A stretch of 9,097 nucleotides of DNA from Promethearchaeota archaeon CR_4 (GCA_001940655.1 MBAA01000170.1:8263-17359), one strand, 5' to 3'; numbered from the stretch's first letter, positions 1-6,360 are shown. Made by a program: numbers and translations. Notes: generated by a model from the sequence alone, not told the origin.

Positions 1-833
1 ACCTTTCGTTCGATGGAGGGAATTCCGTCACGTTCGCAGAGACGGAGAACCGAATCCCGGGTCACCCCACTAAGGATGGTGTCCGTGAGCTGGGGCGTCA
101 CCACTTCGCCGTTGACCACGAAGAAGATATTCATCGCGCCGACCTCTTCCACATAACGATGCTCCTTTGCGTCCAGCCAGAGTACTTGGGAATAGCCCTT
201 TTGTTGGGCGCGTTCTGCGGCAAGTAAAGATCCAGCGTAATTTCCGGCAGCTTTCGATGATCCCGTGCCCCCGGGGGTTGCTCGCACGCACTCTTCCTCG
301 ACCCAGAGCTTCAGACTCCCGCTGTCGAAGTAAGATCCAACCGGGGACAGGATGATGATGAAGAAATACGTTGGGGAGACGTGGATGCCCAAAGAGGGGT
401 CGTCCGCAAACATTGCAGGACGGATGTAAAGGGTCGTGCCGGGCCACTTGGGAACCCAATCATGGTCGAGGTGGACTAACTCTTTTAGCACCTTGATACA
501 GAATTCCACGTCAACTTCCGGCATACAAAGACGCCGAGCAGACGCGTTCATCCGCTTGAAGTTCATGTCCGGGCGAAAGAGAAAGATCTTGCCATCTTCT
601 CGCCGGTAAGCCTTGAGTCCTTCGAAAATACTTGCTCCATAATGGATGAAGGTTGTAGCCGGGTGCAACGCGAGTGGGTGCAGGGGCACTATCTCAGCAT
701 CATGCCAGCCAAGATCCGGCGCGTATCGCATCTGGAACATATGGGGGGTAAAGATTTTTCCAAACCCGATCGCTCCCGGATCGGTGAAAATTGGCGCCGG
801 GGACGGGTTTGCGTGTATCAGATTTAGTTCCAT
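1..833 (-). CDS. ilvE: branched-chain amino-acid aminotransferase, 3' end cut by window edge
   Basis: This PLP enzyme of fold type IV should catalyse reversible transamination between Leu/Ile/Val and 2-oxoglutarate, the last step of branched-chain amino-acid synthesis, in the cytoplasm. Reading from the ATG at 833 gives 277 codons to the left edge with no stop. Family signatures are clear: HYGASIFEGLKAYR near residues 64-77, YIRPAMFA near 136-143, GGTGSSKAAGNYAGS at 188-202 with K194 as the expected PLP-Schiff-base lysine, YVEEVGAMNIFFV near 227-239, and LSGVTRDSVL near 254-263. The residue pattern fits the longer BCAT group related to the eukaryotic enzymes, usually about 350 residues, so roughly 75 C-terminal residues lie outside. 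A GTG three codons upstream is an alternative start. No good Shine-Dalgarno precedes either. A weak AT element (aatatta, about 858-865) sits about 30 bp upstream and would fit a near-leaderless mRNA. No neighbouring ilv or leu genes are visible. Confidence 0.93.
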   Translation of the reverse strand, partial: MELNLIHANPSPAPIFTDPGAIGFGKIFTPHMFQMRYAPDLGWHDAEIVPLHPLALHPATTFIHYGASIFEGLKAYRREDGKIFLFRPDMNFKRMNASARRLCMPEVDVEFCIKVLKELVHLDHDWVPKWPGTTLYIRPAMFADDPSLGIHVSPTYFFIIILSPVGSYFDSGSLKLWVEEECVRATPGGTGSSKAAGNYAGSLLAAERAQQKGYSQVLWLDAKEHRYVEEVGAMNIFFVVNGEVVTPQLTDTILSGVTRDSVLRLCERDGIPSIERK

Positions 834-1008
834 TTGTTTCACTTCGGTTTCTGATCGTAATATTGGGATTTCAGTTGACCTAACTTCCGCTAGGCCAGTA
901 TTGTTCTGGTTCAAAATTCCAGGGATCTATTAATTCTGATGATCTTTGTTTTTCAGTTCCGTGGGAGTGCGCCGGAAATTCACCTGCGAAACAAATGATC
1001 CCCCCGTG

Positions 1009-1020
1009 AAAGAAAAAGAA
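1009..1020 (-). terminator. T-rich tract, possible archaeal terminator
   Basis: On the minus strand this reads ttctttttcttt, preceded by a GC-rich stretch (1021-1060) without a perfect hairpin. It lies 185 bp past the flavoprotein stop and 19 bp past the stop of the possible mini-ORF at 1039-1137. Archaeal RNA polymerase can stop at plain U-tracts; the two interrupting C residues weaken the case. Confidence 0.3.
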
Positions 1021-1038
1021 TCCTTCCGGCGACTGCGT

Positions 1039-1137
1039 TCACGCTACTGCTGCGGCAAACCGTGCTTCCGCTACTTGCTCATACAATACCACTGCAAGTA
1101 GCACAAGATTTTGGTTCATGCCGAGACACAACTTCAC
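1039..1137 (-). CDS. possible 32-codon Leu/Val/Ala-rich mini-ORF upstream of ilvE (uncertain)
   Basis: Reading from GTG at 1137 (or ATG at 1119) to TGA at 1039 gives a 32- or 26-residue peptide whose core is NLVLLAVVLYEQVAEARFAA. Leu, Val and Ala make up well over half of it. It begins about 16 nt (GTG) or 34 nt (ATG) after the start site expected from the TATA-like element at 1178-1189. It ends 19 nt before a T-rich tract, and ilvE begins about 205 bp further on. I recognise no family. It could be a leader peptide or small protein, but such a short frame may arise by chance, and no clear ribosome binding site is seen. Confidence 0.2.
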   Translation of the reverse strand: MKLCLGMNQNLVLLAVVLYEQVAEARFAAAVA

Positions 1138-1177
1138 GAGGATTAGTTCACAGGTTACGAGAGGATATTTTTGCGGG

Positions 1178-1189
1178 ATATTTATATTT
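1178..1189 (-). promoter_or_regulatory. TATA-box-like element between flavoprotein gene and ilvE
   Basis: The minus strand reads aaatataaatat, close to the archaeal TATA consensus, just past the flavoprotein stop. Initiation would be expected near 1150-1155, giving either the mini-ORF transcript or a leader of about 320 nt before ilvE. The motif is nearly symmetrical, so its orientation is not certain. Confidence 0.4.
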
Positions 1190-1204
1190 GACGGTCGCTG
1201 GTTT

Positions 1205-1738
1205 TCAGAGTCGATATCCAAATTTAAGAGCACGTTGCATTTCACCGGAATTTTGCGATATCTCGCCTTTTTCGTAAGCAGTCGTGAGAAATGCACCTCT
1301 ATTGACCATCCCGAGATAATGAAACGACATCTCGAACATCTTGACAATGGATCCGCAAATTGAAGCACCTTCTTCCGAGGGGACGATGATCACGCCCTTC
1401 TTCCCCGCGAGTCCCTTTGTTGCAATAAGGGGCCGGAGACGGTCGATTAACAACTTCATCTTTGCCGTGGGCCCATACCAGTAGATGGGGGTGCCAAACA
1501 AGAGCGTATCGGCCTTGGTCATTAATGCCATTAATTGAGGCATATCATCTTTAATGGGACAATGAAAATCTCCCTGTTTGCAGTGTCGGCAATCCACGCA
1601 GGGAGAAATCTTGGATTCATAGAGGTAGATTTTTTGACAAATGTGGCCCTTTTTCCTCGCGCCTGTGAAAATTTGGTCAATTAACAGGTCTGTATTCCCC
1701 CCCTTGCGGGGGCTCCCGTTTAATGCGAGAATCATCAT
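1205..1738 (-). CDS. iron-sulfur-type NADPH-dependent FMN reductase (flavodoxin fold)
   Basis: This is a soluble flavodoxin-fold electron-transfer protein of the NADPH-dependent FMN reductase / iron-sulfur flavoprotein (Isf) group. From ATG 1738 (177 residues) it opens MMILALNGSPRKGGNT. The GSPRKGGNT loop (residues 8-16) binds the FMN phosphate, and GTPIYWYGPTAKMK (82-95) is the usual second flavin-site segment. The cysteines CVDCRHCKQGDFHC at 47-60 match the compact C-x2-C-x2-C-x(4-7)-C motif that holds a 4Fe-4S cluster in methanoarchaeal Isf. Cluster binding here is inferred, since some homologues keep these cysteines without a demonstrated cluster. A GTG at 1750 would add four residues; I prefer 1738 because family members start right before the first beta strand. 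An AT stretch (ctttattt) near 1775-1790 could be its TATA element. The substrate cannot be told from sequence and the neighbours do not help. Confidence 0.88.
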   Translation of the reverse strand: MMILALNGSPRKGGNTDLLIDQIFTGARKKGHICQKIYLYESKISPCVDCRHCKQGDFHCPIKDDMPQLMALMTKADTLLFGTPIYWYGPTAKMKLLIDRLRPLIATKGLAGKKGVIIVPSEEGASICGSIVKMFEMSFHYLGMVNRGAFLTTAYEKGEISQNSGEMQRALKFGYRL

Positions 1739-1938
1739 TCGTGGTCTCACTCATTACTGAGGGGTAGTACATTTCGTAATAGAAATAAAGAGCAAATTTT
1801 TCATTAGTATGGAAACACAGTCTTCGGTTTTTATTTGACGCATCTACAATTGTTACATCCGAAACAGTAGTCACGATGAAGGTCGTATAGACATTTACGC
1901 ATTTAAGCTATTTGTGCAAGCATAGTGCACATACAAAT

Positions 1939-2097
1939 TCATTTATTCTCAGGATATTCTAATTCAATATGCTCTGACTCGTCATTGATTTGGTGAATGC
2001 CATCAGGAGCAAGCGGGCTCGTTGGCGCCATATGCAGGCCCCTGCGGATCTCTCGTGTGAAAAAAAGTATACGACGGAGTATAACCCGGGAAACCAC
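1939..2097 (-). CDS. doubtful 52-residue ORF in a GC-richer patch; unrecognised, possibly a gene remnant
   Basis: A minus-strand frame is open from 2157 down to the TGA at 1939. The only good start is GTG at 2097, preceded about ten bases upstream by AAGGGGG, which is Shine-Dalgarno-like. The peptide is basic at the N-terminus (SRVILRRILFFTREIRRG) and acidic at the C-terminus (NDESEHIELEYPENK), a composition more protein-like than its AT-rich surroundings. A TATA-like AT run lies about 80 bp upstream at 2178-2194. I recognise no family. It may be a small gene, the 3' end of a decayed gene, or chance. Confidence 0.2.
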   Translation of the reverse strand: MVSRVILRRILFFTREIRRGLHMAPTSPLAPDGIHQINDESEHIELEYPENK

Positions 2098-2301
2098 TGA
2101 ATTAAAACCCCCTTGCTCGTATTTTCTCCATTTTTTAATCTCTGTTTCTACAAGTACTCATTTTCAGCCTAACATAAATTTTTAAAAAAGGATATATCGG
2201 GTTTCTAAGTAACATTGAACAACTCAATTGATGTTTGGGCATATCGCATTGTAAGACTCATATTCCCTTTTATCTTGAGTTTTCCTTGCATTAATGGGGT
2301 T

Positions 2302-2326
2302 ATATTTTCAATCTCCTTGAAAATAT
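2302..2326. repeat. perfect 10-bp inverted repeat with 5-base loop
   Basis: The arms atattttcaa (2302-2311) and ttgaaaatat (2317-2326) are perfectly complementary around the loop tctcc. It lies about 140 bp past the pseudogene stop. Neither strand has a strong T-tract after it, so a bacterial-type terminator is unlikely. A protein-binding palindrome or RNA hairpin are alternatives. Confidence 0.6.
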
Positions 2327-2437
2327 CTTGTTTCTAGATAGACAAGGAAACTTTTAACAACATAAGAAAGGGATGGGGTGGTTTTCCATCGAGACTGATT
2401 AAATTTACACCAAGGCATTTTTCCCTTTAAATTCGAG

Positions 2438-2450
2438 AAAAAGAAAAAAA
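2438..2450 (-). terminator. T-tract after the sialidase-like pseudogene
   Basis: The minus strand reads TTTTTTTCTTTTT starting 15 bp after the pseudogene's final TGA. It resembles the T7 and T8 tracts after the two intact neighbours and suggests the remnant kept its original 3' transcription end. Confidence 0.5.
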
Positions 2451-2464
2451 TATTCAACGGAAAA

Positions 2465-2980
2465 TCAGGTATCAAACCAATCTTCATCAAGGATGGCGTG
2501 TCGAATGTGCTTCCGCTTCTAAGTATATGTGATGTGGATGCGTCCTTGCAAGTCTTGGATGATAACGGGGCAGAAATAATCTGCGGTAGTTTCATCCTCC
2601 AAATTTTTAAGCTTATCCTAAGGGTCCCCTTCATAGTACGAAATCACCAATGTGAGAGGAGAGCGTCCATTAGTTGAGTTGTTAAAAGCGAGGATGATGT
2701 CACCATTTTCCAATTTCAAACAATCAATACTGGCATCGGGATTTGGGAGGGAAGTCGGTTCATCCTCAGACCAGGTGAACCCTAAATTAGTGGAGATGGT
2801 CTTATGGATGACCCCTAAGTTTGTCGTATAGAGCAATACCACCACGGTATCATCTCTTCGCTGGAAGAGAGTGGGTTGCGAGTTCTGGTACATTAGCATA
2901 ATCCATTCCTCGGCATCTGGATCAATAGGGGATTCTTGCTCCTTATCGGATTGATCTTCTCCTGTCTCGATGTTTTTCAA
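2465..2980 (-). pseudogene. 5'-truncated second copy of the BNR/sialidase-like gene, broken by two amber codons
   Basis: This remnant matches residues about 175-343 of the intact protein at 3888-4919, from the NIET/FIET segment to the last residue. Over the 90-residue stretch from YQNSQPTLFQ to SPLTL and the next Asp box, about three quarters of residues are identical. The reading frame is kept to the TGA at 2465 but is interrupted by TAG at 2620-2618 and TAG at 2521-2519. The first falls on the tryptophan of the last Asp box (EGEIW in the intact copy, EGDP-stop here). The second falls after HITYT, where relatives of this family, as I recall them, usually have YTW. The remaining tryptophans are TGG. 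An arginine in LFRTT is tyrosine here (LLYTT). The front half is missing: upstream of the TTG at 2980 there is no recognisable homology, only an AT-rich tract reaching the surface-protein gene. Most likely a decaying partial duplicate; amber readthrough is a less likely alternative. Confidence 0.85.
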
Positions 2981-3072
2981 TAGAAAAAAGGAGTATATGA
3001 AAATAAAGCAACAGATTGAGAACCATTTTCGCGTTTAAAACTCGTTTCAAAAAAGAGGAAATAAAGGGAGAT

Positions 3073-3080
3073 AAAAAAAA
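3073..3080 (-). terminator. T8 tract after the surface-protein gene
   Basis: Eight consecutive T residues on the minus strand begin 5 bp after the TAA at 3088-3086, with no stem in front. This is the simple U-tract type of archaeal terminator. Confidence 0.6.
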
Positions 3081-3085
3081 GTATT

Positions 3086-3826
3086 TTATGCTTTCGGAAA
3101 CGAACGCGTGAAAAAGCTCTTCCTCAACAAAATGACCGCAAGGCTTATACTCGCAATGATTGTGAAAAAATCAAATCCTGAAATAAAATTGGTCGTTATA
3201 TTCGATGAACCGACAAGTATAAAATCCATTAGTGATCCCAAAGAGGACACTGCAAATCGTAGGCACATACCTGTCGTTTTTTCCAAGAAGATAGTTTGAT
3301 TGTAACCCGGAATATATGTTGTGGAGTAGATTGGGGGTAGATATGCATTAAGAATCCAATAATCCAGATTTACACCAGCTACGGTCATATTACCATCCCC
3401 AACTACAGTATGATTGGCATCACCCCGAACAAGTATTTCAATTAAGATTATATCACTTATACCAGTTAAATTGGAAGGATTTGCCCGTAATCCATGGGTT
3501 CCATTGCGATAAAGACCCCCCTGAGCATTGGAAATAAGTCGTGTGGTCTTATCTTCCGTTGCGTTTCCAATTGTTATCAAAGTCCCATTCGTCGTGTAGA
3601 TTAAAGTATAATTGAAGAAGAAATGCGTGGAATTATGATTTGCATATGATACACTAAAATTTGCTGAGGCATTGCGGAATGTTCCTTCATACCGTGAAAC
3701 AATACCATCAGTAGGAAATGAGCTAATTCCTGCCACATTGGGGGTGGATAAACCTCTGACGTTGGGAAATATGAAAAATATCACAAAAATAAATGCAAAA
3801 AAACCCAGAATTTTACGTTTTATCAT
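3086..3826 (-). CDS. predicted exported, sequon-rich surface protein with C-terminal membrane anchor
   Basis: This 246-residue protein has a classic export signal: MIKRK, then a phenylalanine/isoleucine-rich hydrophobic core (about 7-20), with a likely cleavage or anchor boundary near residues 21-27. The body is rich in Asn, Thr, Gly and Tyr and carries twelve N-X-S/T sequons (N52, 56, 65, 72, 80, 88, 108, 119, 138, 146, 176, 209), so heavy N-glycosylation outside the cell is expected. The tail ISGFDFFTIIASISLAVILLRK (215-236) followed by basic residues is a membrane anchor. It resembles archaeal C-terminal sorting signals (a PGF/PGY-like motif plus helix), with Ser replacing Pro. I recognise no catalytic domain. 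The ATG at 3826 is directly preceded by an in-frame AT-rich leader without a good ribosome site. It lies 61 bp behind the sialidase-like gene, with a T7 tract between, and may be partly co-transcribed with it. Confidence 0.85.
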   Translation of the reverse strand: MIKRKILGFFAFIFVIFFIFPNVRGLSTPNVAGISSFPTDGIVSRYEGTFRNASANFSVSYANHNSTHFFFNYTLIYTTNGTLITIGNATEDKTTRLISNAQGGLYRNGTHGLRANPSNLTGISDIILIEILVRGDANHTVVGDGNMTVAGVNLDYWILNAYLPPIYSTTYIPGYNQTIFLEKTTGMCLRFAVSSLGSLMDFILVGSSNITTNFISGFDFFTIIASISLAVILLRKSFFTRSFPKA

Positions 3827-3851
3827 TATTCTTCATTAGGGATGGAATAAT

Positions 3852-3858
3852 AAAAAAA
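3852..3858 (-). terminator. T7 tract between sialidase-like and surface-protein genes
   Basis: Seven T residues on the minus strand lie 29 bp after the TAA of the sialidase-like gene, inside the sequence aataatttttttattatt. It may end that transcript, or the same AT block may act as the TATA element of the next gene (start 3826). The sequence does not decide between these. Confidence 0.4.
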
Positions 3859-3887
3859 TTATTTGATTCTACGTGATTTTTATTGAA

Positions 3888-4919
3888 TTAAGCGTCCAAC
3901 CAAGTTTCATCAAGGATAACGTGTCGAATGTGAGTTCCATTGAATGTGTATGTAACGTGGATGCGCCCTTGGGAATCTTGGAGAATAGCGGGACTGTGAA
4001 ATTCTCCTGTAGCTTCATCTTCCAAGTTTTTAAACCCACCCCATATCTCCCCTTCATCCTGCGAAACCGCCAAGGTGAGAGGAGATAGTGCCTTAGTTGA
4101 GTTATTAAAGGCGAGTACGACATCACCATTTTCCAATTTGACGCAATCAATACTGGCATCAGGATTTAAGAGGGAAGTCGGTTCGCTCTCAGACCATGTG
4201 AATCCAAAATCGGTGGATATGGCTTTGTGAATGACCCCCAAGTTTGTCGTCCGGAACAATGCCACGATAGTTTCATCTTTTCGCTGGAAAAGCGTGGGTT
4301 GGGAGTTTTGGTAGATTGAGATGATTGACTCCTCGTCGTCGGCTTCAGGAGTCGGGCATTCTTCTTTAACTGGTCTATCTTGTTCTGTCTCAATGAACTG
4401 GCTTGGACTCCATGATAATCCATTGTTTTCCGAGATCGCCACGAGGGATCTCCCCTGCACAGTATCATACATCGGGAGCAATAGAAACCCGTTGTTCAAG
4501 TAGATGGGTTTGTTCTTGAAGTTCCACCCAATTTGGTCGCTAAATAATGGGACGGGGTCAGACCACGTCTGCCCTTGATTTGACGACTGGATGTATTTAT
4601 TATCCGTACACGCCAATGGGATAGGGACGAGAGGGGGGTGATCGTCTCGAAGCGGGTTCCAGAAAAACCAGAGCTTTCCTCCGCGATCGATGAAAAGAAC
4701 TCCATTACCTCCCGCGGAATCCGGGGTTTCCAGCATCATACGTGGAGTAGTCCACCCGGTGTCGCGCGTGAAATAGGAACACGCGATGCAGACATTTTGG
4801 GCGTTCTCTTGAGTCCCGGCGTACCACGTGGCCATAAACCGGTTCTCGGATATCTGCACGATGGAAGAATTTTGAGCTGAAGGCCATGGATTCGGGATAT
4901 CAAAAATCTGTAAGTGCAT
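3888..4919 (-). CDS. BNR/Asp-box sialidase-fold protein (exo-alpha-sialidase-like)
   Basis: The 343-residue protein is a six-bladed-propeller BNR protein of the BNR_2 kind. Four Asp-box motifs are visible: SSNQGQTW (112-119), SENNGLSW (163-170), STDFGFTW (235-242) and SQDEGEIW (286-293). Other family marks are SSIVQ near 18-22, ATWYAGT (30-36), FKNKPI (134-139), NSQPTL (205-210), NPDASIDCV (252-260), FNNST (271-275) and GEFHSPAILQ (305-314). Relatives are annotated as sialidases, but their substrate is often untested, so sialic-acid release is not certain. Where relatives have PDV after the AGT motif, this protein reads QNV, so one acidic residue may be lost. There is no signal peptide, so it appears cytoplasmic unless the start is wrong; a stretch of 46 bp to the kinase stop limits any extension. 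The start is ATG 4919 with no clear ribosome site. Gene order suggests transcription with the upstream kinase. A broken partial copy lies at 2465-2980. Confidence 0.87.
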   Translation of the reverse strand: MHLQIFDIPNPWPSAQNSSIVQISENRFMATWYAGTQENAQNVCIACSYFTRDTGWTTPRMMLETPDSAGGNGVLFIDRGGKLWFFWNPLRDDHPPLVPIPLACTDNKYIQSSNQGQTWSDPVPLFSDQIGWNFKNKPIYLNNGFLLLPMYDTVQGRSLVAISENNGLSWSPSQFIETEQDRPVKEECPTPEADDEESIISIYQNSQPTLFQRKDETIVALFRTTNLGVIHKAISTDFGFTWSESEPTSLLNPDASIDCVKLENGDVVLAFNNSTKALSPLTLAVSQDEGEIWGGFKNLEDEATGEFHSPAILQDSQGRIHVTYTFNGTHIRHVILDETWLDA

Positions 4920-4965
4920 TGAACTATCGAATGCAGATCACATCTAAAAGGTTCATCTGCTTTAG

Positions 4966-6318
4966 TTATGATTTCACGCATGTTACACGTGGTAATCGAA
5001 TGATTACAGTAGTCCCTTTATTTTGGCCAAGGGACTCAAGAATTAAGCGACCACCGTGTTGTTCAACGATATTTTTACTGATGTAGAGTCCCACACATGT
5101 GCCTGGTACGGCTTGGGTCTCTTTTTTACGTAAAAAAGAGAGCGAAAACGGTTTCATTGCCTCGGACAATTCATCTTTAGCGAATCCCATGCCTTGATCC
5201 TGCACGATTATATCGAATTCCTTTTTCTTGATGACACCTGTGATTTGAATGGTGGTGGTGTCCGGGGAATATTTAATTGCGTTTGAGAGTATATTTATCA
5301 ACACTTGTTGCATCCGGAAAGAATCTACCTCCAAAACCACCTCCGGGAGATTTTGGAAAATTTTAATGTTCTTTTTTTCAGCGATAACGCTTACTGCTTT
5401 AGTGGCTTCCGTGACGAGTTTAAGTAAACCTATCTCCTCCCGGTTCAATTGGAACTTACCAGATTCAAGCATTCCTATGTCTAAAAACTGATCCACAATC
5501 ATTTTCAAGCGTTCTGCATTTCGCAGAATACCCTTCATATCTAGAGGATCTATTACCTTATTTAGGTCGAGTCCCTTCTCGGCAGATCGCATCAATAAAT
5601 CCGCCCAACCAAAAATGGGAATGAGTGGTGTCTTCAGCTCGTGGGATGCAAATGTGATCAAATTGATTTTCATTTCCCGGGAATGGATAATGTCAATTTC
5701 TACTCTAGCAACCATAGAGAAGACCAGCATAGTTGTTGCCATGGTAATATTGCCGGTAGTGACCCAAATCTGGTATGTTTCACCTGCAACGTTTCCAACA
5801 AAGCGGGAGCTATAGGCTATAGTCGTAAAAATTACTTCACACATTAATAGTGCTAAGAAGGCAGAGGTAGGCGTCCTTTTGACCTTATAAGTACGAATTG
5901 CGAGAAATAAACAGATGCATGAAAGGATTGTGATCCCGCTAAAGATTGAAAGGGGTACGAACGCAATTGCGAAGGTAGGGTTCCATTTTTTTTTATCGCT
6001 GCTTTCAACTTCCCTTGGGTATAGATCATGGTAATCTAATAAGACGGCAACAATTGCAATAAGAATTGCCGTAATTTTCAACGCTGCGTCAATGAATTGT
6101 AATACTTCCCCAAATCCAGAGATATATAGAATAACTATGACGTATGATAACGCAAGGACAATATCTGCCAACAACCACAGTCGGAATTCCAGCCGTTGTT
6201 TGAGAATTCCAACCAACAAAAGTATTGCAACAAGAACTAAGGCGATTTGGACATAATTTGCTAAAATAATTTCGTAATTTTCAATCAAAAAACCTTTACC
6301 CCATCTAAAGTGGAGCAC
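4966..6318 (-). CDS. membrane-bound sensor histidine kinase (orphan)
   Basis: This 450-residue protein has about six transmembrane helices in residues 24-204 (roughly 24-40, 45-66, 73-95, 116-141, 151-169, 188-204), with no large extracellular sensor domain. A standard kinase core follows: H-box SHELKTP with phospho-acceptor H226, a dimerisation helix with ERLKMIVDQFLDIGMLESGK (269-288), N-box LINILSNAIKYSP with N346, G1 DQGMGF (374-379), F-box-like PFSLSF (390-395), and G2 GTCVGLYI (406-413). In G2 the usual GTGLGL is GTCVGL, so one glycine is cysteine. It should autophosphorylate at H226 and hand phosphate to a response regulator, but none is encoded here. The GTG at 6318 gives the longest frame; a TTG at 6288 preceded by GGTAAAGG is an alternative start and leaves all helices intact. 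Its stimulus is unknown. The sialidase-like gene follows 46 bp behind it, which suggests shared transcription. Confidence 0.92.
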   Translation of the reverse strand: MLHFRWGKGFLIENYEIILANYVQIALVLVAILLLVGILKQRLEFRLWLLADIVLALSYVIVILYISGFGEVLQFIDAALKITAILIAIVAVLLDYHDLYPREVESSDKKKWNPTFAIAFVPLSIFSGITILSCICLFLAIRTYKVKRTPTSAFLALLMCEVIFTTIAYSSRFVGNVAGETYQIWVTTGNITMATTMLVFSMVARVEIDIIHSREMKINLITFASHELKTPLIPIFGWADLLMRSAEKGLDLNKVIDPLDMKGILRNAERLKMIVDQFLDIGMLESGKFQLNREEIGLLKLVTEATKAVSVIAEKKNIKIFQNLPEVVLEVDSFRMQQVLINILSNAIKYSPDTTTIQITGVIKKKEFDIIVQDQGMGFAKDELSEAMKPFSLSFLRKKETQAVPGTCVGLYISKNIVEQHGGRLILESLGQNKGTTVIIRLPRVTCVKS

Positions 6319-6360
6319 TAAAAGATAATAAAGGTTACAAGAGGTTCATCGCTTGCAAGA

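Larger units (their letters stand above)
1739..2464. other. long AT-rich intergenic stretch without a convincing gene
   Basis: About 725 bp separate the flavoprotein start from the sialidase-like pseudogene. Most is AT-rich with many stops on both strands. It contains a small imperfect hairpin (tgtgca at 1913-1918 pairing with tgcaca at 1926-1931), a GC-richer patch at about 1985-2100 with a doubtful minus-strand ORF, an AT element at 2178-2194 (ttttttaaaaatttatg on minus), a perfect inverted repeat at 2302-2326 and a T-tract at 2438-2450. I see no tRNA, transposase or CRISPR. It may be the decayed remains of genes, in keeping with the pseudogene next to it. Confidence 0.6.

Noticed and set aside
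70..459. 129-codon minus-strand frame inside the left-end gene
   Set aside because: It is an out-of-frame reading of ilvE; the ilvE frame shows the family motifs and the catalytic-lysine segment.
1677..1874. 65-codon minus-strand frame across the flavoprotein start
   Set aside because: It overlaps the flavoprotein N-terminus out of frame, where the GSPRKGGNT loop is encoded, and has no family features.
2308..2634. 108-codon minus-strand frame over the pseudogene's 3' end
   Set aside because: It is a shifted reading of the sialidase-like remnant; the frame with two TAGs matches the intact copy residue for residue.
3016..3045. Hydrophobic peptide (MVLNLLLYFSYTPFFY) upstream of the pseudogene, like a signal peptide
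   Set aside because: It stops after 16 codons and is out of frame with the sialidase-like remnant, so it does not form an exported protein without a frameshift that nothing supports.
2980..3060. Possible continuation of the pseudogene towards its missing front half
   Set aside because: The frame stays open, but its residues (Phe/Leu/Ser-rich) do not align convincingly with the intact copy upstream of FIETE; only ENG versus ENNG is suggestive.
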